The position numbers and the translations under genes are program-made. From Brachionus plicatilis (taxonomy: Eukaryota; Rotifera; Eurotatoria; Ploima; Brachionidae), in the NCBI GenBank assembly GCA_010279815.1, contig QEOQ01000274.1, forward strand, positions 92,813 through 156,812: DNA of 64,000 nucleotides. Reading direction: 5' to 3'. The notes beneath the pieces were generated by a model. The model was not told where the DNA came from. It worked only from the letters and a program-made list of their open reading frames with translations, and searched no databases. Below are positions 1 to 12,198 of this stretch, in pieces (the first letter of the stretch is position 1; each line of letters starts with the position of its first letter).

Positions 1-362
1 ACCAATTTTACCAAAGTATCAACTTTTAAAAGCTTGATTGCATTAACATTATCTGAAGATCGAATTTTGGGCCATGACAGAAGATCAAATAAAATTGATT
101 TGAATAAAATAAAAAATTTGAAGTATATTGATAATCTTTTCGATTTAATAGATAAAAGTGGTAAGTAAACAAATTAACAATTGAATTTAAATAATAAAGT
201 TTTTTTTTTTTCAAAGGTTTCCCAGACGGTAAAATTACATTCAAAGAATGGGCAGCATATTTTTCACAATATGATATAAGCAAATGCATTGAAAACGAGA
301 AATATAACAGTCCATCACGAAAATCTCGAAGGCCAAATTCAAGAGAACATCTAAATTACTAA
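1..362 (+). CDS. C-terminal two exons of an EF-hand-like protein (partial)
   Basis: Two exons read in one frame: 1-160, then donor GTAAGT at 161, acceptor TCAAAG ending at 216, and exon 217-362 with stop TAA at 360-362. The joined frame contains a helix, a loop with Asp, Ser, Gly, Asp, Gly, Ile and a closing Glu, then a second helix (IDKSGFPDGKITFKEW), spanning the splice junction. This resembles an EF-hand, but the loop is about 14 residues instead of 12, so calcium binding is uncertain. The tail after it is Ser/Arg/Lys-rich (SPSRKSRRPNSRE). The 5' part lies outside the window. AATAAA at 568-573 is a plausible poly(A) signal. The parent family is not recognised. Confidence 0.6.
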
Positions 363-1089
363 TCAAAAAATTGAATCAAATTCAAAATTAAATCGTTTTA
401 ATTTAAATTAAATTAATCTGAGCAGGGCTCTTTTCTTATTTTTTATTTTTTGTTGTTAGGTTTTATTTTATTTAAATAATTCTATTTAAAAAATTTATAT
501 TTGAATATTCTAAAAAAATTTGCTAATTTTTTTGTTCTATTTGATTTTTAATCTTAAAATTATAATTAATAAAAGAATCGTTATAAAAACTTGATTTGTG
601 GCAAGGGGAAGTTTTTTTTCACCATTCAATTATTCAGCTATCTAATTATTTTATTTTCCATGTCTAAATAAGAGATTTTTTTATGATATTCAACATTTTA
701 CAGCTAGAGTCCTACTGTAATTCATTATTATAATAATTGTCATTGTAAAATAGGTTGAAGAGATTTCTAGATATGTTGTTAAGTCAGACTCTTATTGAAT
801 AAATCTCAAGATTTCTTTAAAAATTAATTTATATTTTTCAAAATGAACTTTTTAGTTTAAAAAAAATTTATATTTTTAATTTGTAATTATCAAAGGGTAT
901 TATTTTTCGTGCTGTAGCAGCTTAATTCTTGGTCATAATAAAATAATGCTATAAGAATATTTTATTATTTTCTGCAATTAAAAATTTATTTTTCTAATAC
1001 GAAAAAAAAACAAATGATAAAAAATAATTTTTTTGATATAAGAAATAAGAAAATGGTATAAAGAAAGATAATAAAATAAAGGGAAAAAA
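363..1089. other. Intergenic, no gene seen
   Basis: A+T-rich sequence with the poly(A) signal of the preceding gene at 568-573. No coding frame or repeat that I can define. Confidence 0.5.
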
Positions 1090-1095
1090 GATTAG

Positions 1096-1633
1096 TCAAT
1101 TATTTTCGTTTAGGTCTTTTTTGAACATTTGAAAGGATTGATTGATCTTTTGTTTTGAGCTAGCCGGTCTACCTTTCTTTTTTCTATCTACAATATTTTC
1201 ATTATTAGCTGAAACAATTGCTACAACATCATCAAGAATACTTGAGCTAATTTCCTCAATATTATTTGTTTGTTCAATCAAAACAAGCTATTTCAACAGT
1301 TTCTTCACTATTTGCTGCGACATCTTAATCATCGTCAAAAAATAATTCAAACAAATCATCCATTTGTCATCACATTGTCTGTATCTTGAAGTTCAGAAGA
1401 TTGAACCACCTTACTTGTTTAGCTTCCTTTAGATCAGCTTCAGAATAAGTCCTAGGAATAAATACTTCGTCTAAATCTTCCGGTATATCACAAAATTAAG
1501 TGTATTTTCTATTTTTACCTCTTGCTGTTTTTGTTATGATTTGCTGTACAATTTCTTGAGCTTCGCACAGTGAATCTTCGATATTTTGGTTGTATGGAGC
1601 AACAAACTCGTAACTTGTTGATAACTCAGTCAT
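1096..1633 (-). pseudogene. Broken ORF with AT-hook-like motif
   Basis: On the minus strand an ATG at 1633 opens a frame (MTELSTSYEFVAPYNQN...) that can be followed to 1096 across two or three stops and at least one frame change. The last part (1281-1096) is open and contains KKKGRPASSKQ, an AT-hook-like basic motif. Codon content is that of a real protein, acidic then basic. The interruptions suggest a decayed gene, perhaps from a transposon. I do not recognise the family. A short real exon cannot be excluded. Confidence 0.35.
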
Positions 1634-1649
1634 AGTTAAATTAGTAAAA

Positions 1650-3366
1650 AATAGTGATAAAAATAAGAACAGTAAAGAAAGATATCGTATATTTAAATAG
1701 TATCATATATTTAATTGTTCGAAGCTCACACTTATTAGAAAAATGTTAATACTCAATTCCTATACTTTTATCAATTAATTTACTAATTTAATTTCATAAT
1801 TTCGAATAAAAAATTTTAAAATTTTTTAAAATTATTAGTATTAACAATCGATTAATAATTATTAATCAAAAAAATTAAAAGCTTTCGTATTTAGAAAATT
1901 TGTTTGAGTCCTAAGGTGAATTTTCAAGAATTATTTGTGGGAACATTAAAGAAATCACCTAATATAATCTATACCAATAAATTTATTAAAAATGGCCATA
2001 AATATAATAAAGTTTCCATAAATTTATTAAAAATAGAATAAACTTAACAGTTATTTATCAAATTGAATAAAAAAGTAATAGAAAATAGAAAATTATCCTA
2101 AATTGATTAAAACAACCATAATATGAATAAAAAGAACATTAATTGGAATGAATATTTTATGAAAGAAATATTAAAGAATATTTTATGAAGCTTTTTTTGG
2201 ATTTTTAATGATTTTTAAGAGATTTTTTTGGGATCAGGTTTTTTCCGAAGTCCAAGTCAATTGGATAATTTTAATTGCTACCAGACTCATATTAAAGTCT
2301 TAAAAGTCTCAAAAATTCTTTTTCCAAGTCAAATTTTGACTTTTGAAAAAAGGTCTTGACTCAAAATTTTGGTAAAAAATTCTTTAAGTTCACGTTCTGA
2401 CTTTCTGATCAATTTTATTCTCTCCCAAGAATAAATTCATGTCGAAGAAATCTGCATCGTATTTTCAATATAATTAAATAAAACTAATTTTCTTTACAAT
2501 AAATTCTTCTTCTAACTTATTGATTGATATTTTAAGGTATAGAATATAGAAAATCAAAAAATCCAAGAGAAGCATCAAAAATGGCTGTTAATTACCTGTA
2601 CTTCGATAATAATTACTTTCTGTTGTGATTAATTACTTTTTGTTGAAAAAATAAAAATTCTATTTTGGACAAAAAAAATTTACTTAACAAGCTGAAATTA
2701 ATTGGTTTTTGTTTATTTTAATTTAGTTTTGTTGAAAATAATTTATTATATTATACAATATTTAGTTTCGAGTTAAAAAAAAAACTTAGATAAAATTGAA
2801 TAAAAATGTTTGATTTATCATGGAAAGTTGTTGATTTGTAAACCGAGTTCAAGAAATTAAAGGTATTTGTAAAAGTATTTGTTCAACAAAGACTGGAGAT
2901 TTGAATTTTGAATTTATTTTACAGTTCCAAAAAAAAACTAAAAAATGTTTTCAATTAGGATTTTAAACCAGAAATTTTAATAGCAGATGAACCAAGGCTA
3001 TTACAACTGGGTTATCACAAAATGCAAATAATTTAAATAATGGCAATGCTTTAGTTTATTTATTTATTTATAATTACTGGACCTTAAAGGCGACTTAATA
3101 AAAAAAAAATAAGAAAAATAAAAGCTAAGATTAAATTATTTAAGTTGCTGATTTAAATGGTATAAAATGATCTTAGACTTGTAATAAATTCTGCTTATTG
3201 ATTTGACTTTTAACGCCTCCAACAAAGCAGTATTTTTCGTGAATTTTGATAATCCAATGTTACGTTTAATAATACAGACTTTTGATTTATCATAAATATT
3301 AAGCTTACTTTTTTTAATATGACAAATTTCTATGCCTTAAAAAACAGTTTTTCGTAGCAATACTGT
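1650..3366. other. Intergenic, A+T-rich, with an AGTC-motif patch
   Basis: No coding sequence recognised. About 2230-2400 holds many copies of AAGTC/GACTT in both orientations (for example CCAAGTCAAATTTTGACTTTTG), giving local foldback potential; a similar patch lies at 29895-30110 inside a MITE. Confidence 0.35.
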
Positions 3367-3688
3367 AAATAAAAATTAAAGTTAGTGAAAAATATTAGAA
3401 AAAAATCTGCGACATAGTGCAACAAACTTTGTTGCACCTATTTTGTCTAAAATAATTTTTCTAATGTAAAAAAAAAACAAAAAATAAAACATCAATAAGA
3501 ATTGAATTGATTACTGGTTCGATTTATTATAAAAAAATAAAATAAAAATTTCATTTTAGACAAAAAAGGTGCAACAAAGTATGTTGCACTATGTTGCAGA
3601 TTTTTTCTAATATTTTTTACTAACTTTAATTTTTATTTATCAAAAAATGGAGAGTTTTTGTTCAATTGAATTTGAAATTCACAATACC
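3367..3688. mobile_element. MITE, TGCAACA family, copy 1
   Basis: Inverted arms (about 3367-3490 and 3540-3688) share TTAAAGTTAGT, a TATTAGAAAAAA block and the near-palindrome TGCAACAAAGTATGTTGCA. The right end carries the family terminus, read outward as CACAATACC at 3680-3688; the left terminal about 50 bp are missing. The fuller copies are 29470-30196 and 62769-63145. It is non-autonomous, with no ORF. Confidence 0.6.
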
Positions 3689-4425
3689 GACAAAACGCCA
3701 CCTTGCTTAACACCTTCAGTGATTCTAATAATTTCGGATTTTTGATTTTCATATTTAATAATAAAGAAAAAAGGTAATTCTGAAAATTTTGTTTTATTAG
3801 ATAAATCCAATTCAAGTTAAATGAATCTCGATTATATTAACTCGCGATACAATTAATTAGAACTGGATAAAAAAGTTAATTTTGATAAATTGTCATTGAA
3901 GATTATTCAGAAAACTTTTGCTTTAAAATCAAAAGCTTTAAGACCAGCAAAAGCTAATCTTGAGGAATACTTAGGCAATAATCAAATGAATTTTTTATTT
4001 TTTATTATTTTTTTTTATATTTTGATCATTGAAATATTTTACAATTAAATAAATTATTATTTTTATTTTTTTCAAAAGAAAGAAACTATTTTAAGCTTTA
4101 AAATAAATAAATATTAATAATAAATAAATAAAATAAATAAATATATAAATATTTTGTAACTAAACTAATTAAATTAAACAAAAAGTAATTGTATTCAACA
4201 ATTTTTTACAACTAATTAATTTCGACAGTTAAATAATTATTTTCAACAAAAATTAATTATACGCAACAAAAAAATAAACATAAACTAAGTAATTTAAACA
4301 TGAAGGTAATATTTTCTCATCAAAAATGCTACAAAATATACAATAAATAAATATTTTTTTGCCGATTTCTCTCAAATATAGTATCATAAAGTTACGATTT
4401 AAAAAATTGTTTCAATCGCTTTTTA

Positions 4426-4650
4426 GATATTGTGAATTTAAAATAAATATTGAATAAAAGTTTTTCATTTTTCGCCCTAACCCTAACCCATATTGAAATT
4501 AATAATAAATATTAAAAAAAATACTAAAACATAGTGCAACATACTTTGTTGCAACCTTTTTAACTAAAATAATTTTTCTGGTATAAAAAATGATAAAAAA
4601 TAAATAATCAATAGGATTTAAATAGATTATTGATTTGATTTACTAAAAAA
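4426..4650. mobile_element. MITE, TGCAACA family, partial copy with telomere-like patch
   Basis: It begins GATATTGTGAATTTA, a diverged family terminus, and continues into ACATAGTGCAACATACTTTGTTGCAACC near 4535, matching the left arm of the family. CCCTAACCCTAACCCA at 4475-4490, about 2.5 units of the TTAGGG complement, sits inside the arm. The right arm is not seen. Confidence 0.5.
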
Positions 4651-4989
4651 ACAGATTTTTTATTGTTCCAAATTAATAATTTGGTTAAGTTTTAATTAAA
4701 TTAAATTTTTAGAAATTTTTTTGTGATTAGAAGCTTTTATTTTTTCCTAACCATCCACTCTTTAATCTCTCAGTATTGTTCAAATTCAAAAACAAAAAGA
4801 TTTTATCATCGGACTTAATTTAAATTACATTTTTTGAATATCTTTTTTCTTTTATTTATAGTCAAATTTATTTTATAGAAAGTTTAGTTTGGAATTTTTT
4901 TCTTCTGAAGCAACCTATTTTCAAACAAGAAGAAAAAACAAAAATAGAATGAAATTATTTTTCTTTATTTATTTTGAAAATAAAAACTT

Positions 4990-7900
4990 TTAAGAATCGT
5001 CCATCGGTTCATCTGTTAACTTAAGATCATCTAACATTTCTTGAAGACTGATCTGAGGCAAATTTTCAGCATCAGATTCTTCAGTCTCTACATTGAATTT
5101 TTTTCGTTGATCTTTGTAAATATTAACATTTTCTCTAGCCTTTGGATCCTCTTCGAGATCTTCTAAAAAGTCTAAATAATCTTTGTCATCAATCGTTCCT
5201 ACACTGGCGCCATCTTTCTCAATTGGTAACCGATTTAAACGCCATTTTCTCTTCTTATGACGAATGAACTTGTCTCCATAAATTTTCTTCACCAAGATTA
5301 CATCAGGTAAATTTTCTGGCTTAATTGCATCCAAATGTTCATTATTAACATTGGCATTGGCCAGATCAAAACCAAGAGCAGTGTCTCCTATTTTCAACAA
5401 TCGGCCCAGATGAGTTCTTGTGTGCAACTGGTTTGTGTTAGTAGTGATTTCACTTGTTTTTATGACCCAGGCATCAGACAGTTCATGCTTGGAAAAAAAA
5501 GAAATTAATTCATGGTCCTTTGTTAATTAGATAATCTATATTTGGCAACTTTTTTATTAAAAACACTTAAGAATCATTTCGCTAGACTTATGTGCGAAAT
5601 TTTCTAATTTTTCACTAATCGCAGTGCTATCTTTTTTTTATATTTTTCAGACCAAAATTATAATTTTAGTGATCTTTGAGCTATTAGGTCATAGCTTAAA
5701 AAATGAATGTTTAAATTTATTTGAAAAATTTTTGTATTTTTTTACAAGCAAAAATTTGGAATTTTGAGAAAAAATGTTTAAGAAATTCTAAAGTATATTT
5801 TGTTATTTAATTTATTGAGTACCATAAACCGGTAACATGTAAATAATTTTACATTTATTTCATAAAAATTTTATTTTGAATTTTTATTAGCAAGTTTTTT
5901 TTTAAATTTCCTGAAATATCGCAAAAAAAATATAAGAAAATATAAAAATATTAAATTATTTACATTTTACCTATCAAACATTTTAATTTTTAATATTTTT
6001 GAAATTTTTTTCAAAGACAAATTAGACTCTGGAAAAAATTAATTTAAATTCAAAAAGTTAAAATTAACAATTCATTATTAAATATAAGATCTTTATGTTG
6101 CAGATGTCAAATAGATGGAACTGGGATTGCTTTAAATTTTATCAGAGTAATAAATAAAATTAGCAATGAAGATTTTATTCTGAAAATTAAAAAAAAATAA
6201 TTTCAAGCACGCATTTGGGTCTAATCACATGTTCTAAATTGATTTTTCAAATCAGTGTTACCTAAGAATATAAGTGTGAATTTTAAAATAATTTTTTCCA
6301 AGTCGGTGACTTGTTATTTTGTTATTGGACTCAAAATATGTATGTTTGACTTAAGTTTATGAGTTAAACTGATAATTTACCAAAAATGAATTTTTTGAAA
6401 AATTGATTAAAATACCCATTAATCTTGAAAATAATTTAAAAAATTTAAACAAAGCAAAGGGGTGTGCTAATTCATTTACTAAAATTTCTGATTTTTCCGC
6501 AAATTGAAGTTTAAGATCGAATATAAAGATTAAAACGATCATATAAAATTTTAAACTTAATTAATCTAATGATTTTGATAATTTTAAAAAAACAAATACA
6601 AAACATATCTAAACATGTTATGTCTATTAATGCTTTATTATCGAATTAATATCGAAATGATTGATCTCTAATTTATTTAACAAAAACAGTCAATAATTTA
6701 AATAATTCAGGTTAAGTTAATTCAGAAATTCAAATTTATCTTTTACTTTTAAATTCATTCATTCAAACTAAAATAAATATTTTTCCAATTAAACAAATTG
6801 TAAATTTTGAAACATTTAATTTTTTTGTCTTTAAAAGTTTTTATTAGAATCAATTAAAAAATTTAAACCTATTAAGTCAAAAAAAAGTGACATTTTAAAA
6901 TTTTATAAACTTGACGTGTTATGTCAAGTAATTAAAAAAATTTCTTTTTTCTCTATTGTCAAAAAAAATTATACATTTTATATTTTGATCTTTTGATCTT
7001 GATCTCAAACTTCAATTTACCCATTTTTCACCAATTTTACTAGATGAATATAAAGATGATTTTCTTTTCATAAAATTACAAAAATTACAAAAGTCAAAAT
7101 TAATCTTAACCTTAAAATTAATGGTAACAATTTAAATAATGAGGAAAAAGTAAAATTCTAAGGAATCACATAGACTCAAAACTTACATTTAGTCCTAATG
7201 GTGGATGAATTAATAGAGCGCTGTAATTCTAGGCTCAACTTAATAAAATATCTCTCAAATAGAATATGGGGTCTAAAGCCAAAAACATCAGGTAATCTTT
7301 ATTGAGCCATTCTGTTCCACTGGTCGTGAGACTGGTAGAAGAATATAGAGAAGGTTTCGAATCAAGATATATCGAATATCCGACTCCACTGTGAAATTGA
7401 TACCTAGTAATTTCTTCTTTTGTTCCTAAACTATCAAATATTTAAACATGTCTAACCTCTAGCTATTTCAACATATCGTTTTTAATTTTCTTTTAACTTA
7501 TTTGTTTTCTTTTTTATTTCTTTTTTTTCATTCTGAAGGAGCATTAGCTCGGTACGGATAAACAAATAAAAAATAAATAAAATTACTTAATTTATTCAAA
7601 AATGTGGACTAATTTTAAAAATCAAGTTTGATACTAGTTTTTCCAATATTTTACTCAATTAAGAACAAAAATAATTATTTATTTAACTTTTTTAAAAATC
7701 ACTAAATGTCAATAAATGTGTTTAAAAATCCTTTGTCACTAAATGAACCGAATTTTAATAAAGAAAGAATTATTGAGATCTAAATTAGAAATCAAAATAC
7801 AGAACTCACATTTTTCATCATAAGTTATACCATAAAATTCCAAATTATCCAAATATTGTTCCAATTCAAAAAAAATTCTAATTCTACAAAACAACCTTCT

Positions 7901-9796
7901 CTGACTCAAAAAAACTGCTAAAACTCGACTAGTACGTCTATTTGCGGCTATTTGAAATTTTGGTACAAAAATTACAGTACAAAAAGTAAAAACTTTATAA
8001 TTTTTTTACTAATTGTGCAAAAATGGTTCTGCAAAAAGTACAATATTGTACAAATTTTTATAAAAGAATTCCAAGCTCTGCAAAAACTCTGCAATTTATT
8101 GCATAGTTTAATCAAGGATTTTTTGATGGTGTGCATTTTTACTGAAAATTGCAGAGTTTTTGTAGAGCTTGGAATTCTTTGGTACAAATTTGTACAATAT
8201 TGTACTTTTTGCAGAACCATTTTTGCACAATTAGTAAAATGATTTTTAGTTTATTTAAAGCAAAATTGTTTTTAGTTTATAATTTTAATACGATTTGGAA
8301 TATTTAATAGGATTTATATCAGTTTTGTAAATATGGGAAAAAAATATTTATAGTTATTTTAGTTAAAAAATAATAAATCGTCAAAACAGAAGTATTTCAA
8401 GAATTCTAATTTACCAATTTTACTAGATGAATATAAAAATGACTTACATTTCATAAAGCTTTATCTGCTGATTTTTAGTTTTTTTTAAAGTATAATTATG
8501 TTTAATTTATAATTTTAATACAATTTAGAAAAATTAATAAGAATAATATCAGTTATGCAAATTTAGGAAAAAAAATTTTTTTTTTGTAATTTTACTTAGA
8601 GTTTCAGTAATTTTAGTTAAAAAATAATAAATCGCCATTTAAAAATAGGATAAATAGGAAAGGTGCAAAAAAAAATTCCATTGCTCAGCTTACTTTGTGG
8701 GATTCTTTTCCGTAGAAATGAGGTCTTTTGTTATCTGTATCAATATCAATTATTGTAAATTCTCTTAACTGCTTTGGATTGCATATTGGTTGAAAGGGAC
8801 TGCGCCAGTACGTGTTGGCGTCAATATCCACAACTATTGACAAAAGATTTATATGTAAAAAAAAAAAAGAAAATCAAAATTATTACTTCTAAGAGAAAAT
8901 GGATCAATCAAACTAATCACTTGACTAATTCGGTAGCAAATGCAAATAGGACCAAATCCGCCCAGTTCTTTTGACAATTTTTGGGGCAAGCAAACTATGT
9001 CGTCCTTGCATATTGGCACAATTTCTACAGAAAATGTATGCTTGTAGTTGTAGACATTGCTGTGAATATCATGGGAAATCAATCGCTTTGACGTCTCATA
9101 TCTGCAAGGAGCTGCACTCAACAAAAAATCAACCAACTTTCTTGCATCTGGCTGCAGAGCATAAAAGAAATCAATTCCATCAGTTGCTTGTTTAATGGAC
9201 ACTGTCTTGTGGTGGGCATTTAATTTGAGGATCATTTGTTCCAAGTAGAAAAATGTCTTTTTGTGCTGAGCTCTCTGTCGAACTTGCACTACACACTTCC
9301 AGAAATCTTTGGCTTCGACACGCTGACAATCTTCGCATATTTGGTTCACGATCTGAAAGTCTATGATGGTTGTTTGCTGAAGAAGAGCACCTTGGATGTC
9401 CTTTTGAACAGATAGCTTGACTTTGAGTCTTTTGGAGTGAGGCTCGGTCCAGATGAATCCAGCGTCAACAAGATTTACTTTGTTCAAGCCTTTGATGCGT
9501 TTCAAGCATATGGCCAGCAATTGACGTGATTCTAAAGAGGCAGTTATCCAAGTAGTAGGAGGCTGAAGGTAACGTTCACACTTGCCGCAAAATTGAAGCA
9601 AACATTGTTTAGACAAATCTTGTGTTATGTCAATCTTTGATTGAATACATTGCATACAAGTATTTAGCGGATTTTGGTCCGTCAAAATACCACACTGGCA
9701 GCAAAGTCTTCAAAATATTGATAAACAAGCAGCAATGGAAAAATTTATTCAAACTTACATTTTGCCAATGTTTGAATTAGTCTGTGAACTAGCCAT
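4990..9796 (-). CDS. nmd3: NMD3, 60S ribosomal subunit nuclear export adaptor
   Basis: NMD3 binds nascent 60S subunits and bridges them to the CRM1/Ran export receptor. Four exons join in frame: 9796-9759 (ATG at 9796), 9707-8887, 8833-8694 and 5487-4990, for 498 aa, close to the usual length of about 500. Donors are GTAAGT, GTAATA and GTAAGC; acceptors end in AG. The N-terminus has paired cysteine motifs expected to bind zinc (ILCCQCG, TCMQC, FCGKC, ICEDC), followed by the conserved blocks VDAGFIWTEPHSKRLKVK, RVEAKDFWKCVVQVRQ and SHDIHSNVYNY. The C-terminus has an acidic DFLEDLEED stretch and a Leu-rich ISLQEMLDDLKL, the likely CRM1 export signal. Intron 3 is 3.2 kb and holds a MITE, a LINE remnant and a foldback. 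TTTATT at 4964-4969 gives AATAAA on this strand. Recognition is firm; exact junctions are by eye. Confidence 0.93.
6490..7029 (-). mobile_element. hAT-like MITE (GGCAAATTG family) in nmd3 intron 3
   Basis: The element runs 6498-7021 with terminal inverted repeats GCAAATTGAAGTTTAAGATC (left) and GATCTCAAACTTCAATTTAC (right). The flanks GATTTTTC (6490-6497) and CATTTTTC (7022-7029) match in 7 of 8 bases, an aged 8-bp target duplication. In reverse orientation it aligns along its length with 51435-51979, including the block TAACCTGAATTATTTAAATTATTGACTG. It has no ORF. Confidence 0.7.
7190..7590 (+). mobile_element. LINE 3' end, tail family A (in nmd3 intron 3)
   Basis: The translation shows the post-RT segment typical of CR1/Jockey-like elements (RLNLIKYLSNRIWGLKPKTSG), then a stop-broken EGFESRYIEYPTP-like motif and a T-rich 3' UTR. 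It ends with CTGAAGGAGCATTAGCTCGG at about 7537 and an (AAAT)n-like tail. The same 3' part occurs at 10961-11225 and, inverted, at 33163-33410. It lies antisense to nmd3. Confidence 0.65.
8005..8238. repeat. Foldback element in nmd3 intron 3
   Basis: Arms of about 92 bp (8005-8096 and 8147-8238) are inverted and nearly identical, each containing AATTGTGCAAAAATGGTTCT, ACAATATTGTACAAAT and GAATTCCAAGCTCT. The overlapping reading frames on both strands here are shadows of the inverted repeat. A diverged solo arm lies at about 19950-20035. Confidence 0.7.
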
Positions 9797-9799
9797 TTT

Positions 9800-10504
9800 A
9801 AAAAAAATAATCTAAGATTAAAAACACGTGTTTATTAATTATTAATATTTTAATTTTTTTGCTAGTTATTTGAATTCAAAAAAATAAAAGTTTTTCTTTT
9901 TATTCATGTTTTTACATAATAATAATATTGCATTTAAGCTATATGCCATAAGTTTTTTATAATAAAGATATTGTATGGAATCATTTAAAAAAAATAAAAT
10001 GAAATGGTATAAATTATTAAATGCAAAAATAAAGGCCTAAAATTTTGTTATTTTAATAATGCATTTTATAAATTTTGATTTTTTTCTTGATTTGAGCAGG
10101 TTGACTTTACAGATTCTAATTTTTGTCTTAATGTTTAGAATTTTTAATTTTTTGGAACATTTGAAGTGATTTAATTTACTTGGTAATTAATTTTTTTATA
10201 AGATTAAATACCAAAGACCCTTTCAATTTTAATATCAGAAAGGTTTAAAAATGTTTCAATATTATTTTATTTTCTAAAGGAAGACAATTTTTTTTTGAAC
10301 AAAGGTAGTTCCTGTAATTTAGCGATACAATAATCAGATATATTTACTTGCTCTCCTAAAATTATATTTACTTACTCTAACGAAAAAGTAGAATTGCTCA
10401 CTAATTAATGAATTGTACACTTTAGTAAATGAACGCTCTCTTAAATAATAACAATGTTCTCTAATCTGATTAGAGAACAATGTTTTTCAAAATTTTAGAT
10501 TTTA
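9800..10504. other. Upstream region of nmd3, no gene seen
   Basis: A+T-rich sequence that must contain the nmd3 promoter. I see no convincing TATA box or other defined element in it. Confidence 0.3.
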
Positions 10505-11225
10505 ATAATTATAAATCAAAAAGTAAAGCACTCAATAAGCATGGTGGAAGAGTAGAAATTTTAGTAAAGGAAGAATTGGAGTTTGTCCAAGACTTTTCGT
10601 ATGATGAATTTGCCAGGAAAAGATCAATTATATATTTTCAGTTTACATAATCCATGTTCTCGGGGACGACTTAAACGTCAAAACAAGACAAATAGGTTGT
10701 AAAGAAGAAAACGAAAATGGAATCATTTTAGAAAGCAATATTAATGAGCTTGATATTACAGTAATCAATAATAAGTGTCCAACCTCAAACATACTCAATA
10801 GGGAATATTTTGAAATTCTTGATTTATTCATAGTCTCATCTTCATTGATTGATAAAATCACTGATTTTAGGGTTCCAAATAGTCAAGATATCACCAGTGA
10901 TCATTTTCCAATTGAGGCATGCAGATATTTTGACTACTAAGTTATCCCTAAAACACAACCAATATAGAGAAGGTTTTGAATCAAGGTATGTTGAATACCC
11001 AACTCCATTGTGTAATTGCTATCTTACTTTTTCTTCTTTCTTTCCTGAACTGTTCAATATTTAAACATTTTTCACATGTAACCTCTTACAATTTATCAAT
11101 TTTAATTTTCTTTATATTAAATTTTAACTTATTTTAATTTCATCTTGTTTTTTACACTTTTATTTATTTTTTTTTCTCTTACCTGAAGGAGCTTAAGCTC
11201 GGCACGGAAAAATAATAAATATACT
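10505..11225 (+). mobile_element. LINE with endonuclease domain fused to 3' tail (RT deleted)
   Basis: The frame from about 10505 reads NKHGGRVEILVKEELEF, and after a frameshift near 10640 GDDLNVKTRQIG, then ILDLFIVSSSLIDK and DITSDHFPIEA. These are the GDxN, DLF and SDH blocks of an APE-type LINE endonuclease. Within about 60 bp of SDH the sequence jumps to YREGFESRYVEYPTPLCNC, the 3' coding end, then a T-rich UTR and CTGAAGGAGCTTAAGCTCGG at 11183, so the reverse transcriptase is missing. This is a dead copy of tail family A. Confidence 0.65.
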
Positions 11226-11884
11226 AATTAAAATTTGAAAACATAGTTTCCTTAGACTAAAATTAAAAATAACCAAATGGAATCAACAGCAGATTTCGAA
11301 GAATGTTCTACATATTCCTCAGTATCAGAAATTGAATCAAAGGTAGAAGAAACTTCAACTAAAGGACAAAGAACATCCAAAAATTGAAGATTTTATCAAG
11401 AATTTGAAAGTTATCATGTCTTAGATTGAAGCAAATAATTATTCAAATGCTGGAGTTGAAGTAATACCAAAGAAAAGAGTTGGTTTTTCTAAACCTTAAT
11501 TAACAAAATTTACTCAGTCACATACAGATATAGTCACTAGAACAACAAGATCATCTTCTAAGAGCAAAATAATAAAAATTAAATTTTAATTTCAACTATC
11601 TTATTTTTTGTTCTTTTTTTATACTTATATAATTGAATTTTACTTAGTTTTAGATATTGAACTCAATAAAATTTTAAAAATAAACTGCTTCTTTCTTTCC
11701 TTTTTCATTACACGCATTCATTAACTTAGCTTGACAAAATTATCTATTTAAAGAGAGAAATTAATTTTTTTAGGTTATATACTTTTATGATTTATAGAGT
11801 ACTTCGTTCGTTAGTGTACATGTCATTATTTATAGGAGAGCAGTTAAATAGATCCCTACAATAATGAATTTTAATTCTGTTTTT
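11226..11884. other. Intergenic with one short broken ORF
   Basis: A frame starting at 11278 (MESTADFEECSTYSSVSEIES) stops after some 36 codons and continues brokenly to about 11590. It is Ser/Glu-rich and unrecognised. Nothing else is seen. Confidence 0.25.
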
Positions 11885-12198
11885 TTCTAATTATTCGTCA
11901 AGCAAGCGATATTTTTACAAAAAAGAGAGTTTTAGACGAAGTTGATAAAGGCACCAAATATGAACTTATAGCCGAAAAATTTGGTCTTAAAAATAACACG
12001 AATGTAGTGAGAATTATTCAAAATAGGGAGAATATTATGTTGTGTTATAATTCAAATGCATCTCCATTAAGAAAAACGACAAAATCTACTATATTTCCAC
12101 ATATTGATAAAGGGTCAAGAAACTTTATTCAAAATTGTAATAACTCTGGTACACCTATCATTCCAATTAACCAATTATTGATTTTCCAAAAAAGCTGA
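11885..12198 (+). pseudogene. pogo/Tigger-type transposase N-terminus (remnant)
   Basis: The translation reads FTKKRVLDEVDKGTKYELIA, then EKFGLKNNTNVVRIIQNREN, the CENP-B/Psq-type helix-turn-helix of pogo/Tigger (Tc1/mariner superfamily) transposases. It is followed by the start of the second DNA-binding half (FPHIDKGSRNFIQNCNNSGTP) and a stop at 12196-12198. The DDE catalytic domain is absent. The full family protein is about 500 aa, so only the N-terminal fifth remains. Confidence 0.6.

Noticed and set aside
7952..8242. Overlapping 82- and 96-codon ORFs on both strands
   Set aside because: They are a by-product of the inverted repeat 8005-8238; no protein-like composition.
8774..9195. Plus-strand ORFs opposite nmd3
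   Set aside because: Antisense shadows of nmd3 exons 2 and 3, which have clear homology on the minus strand.
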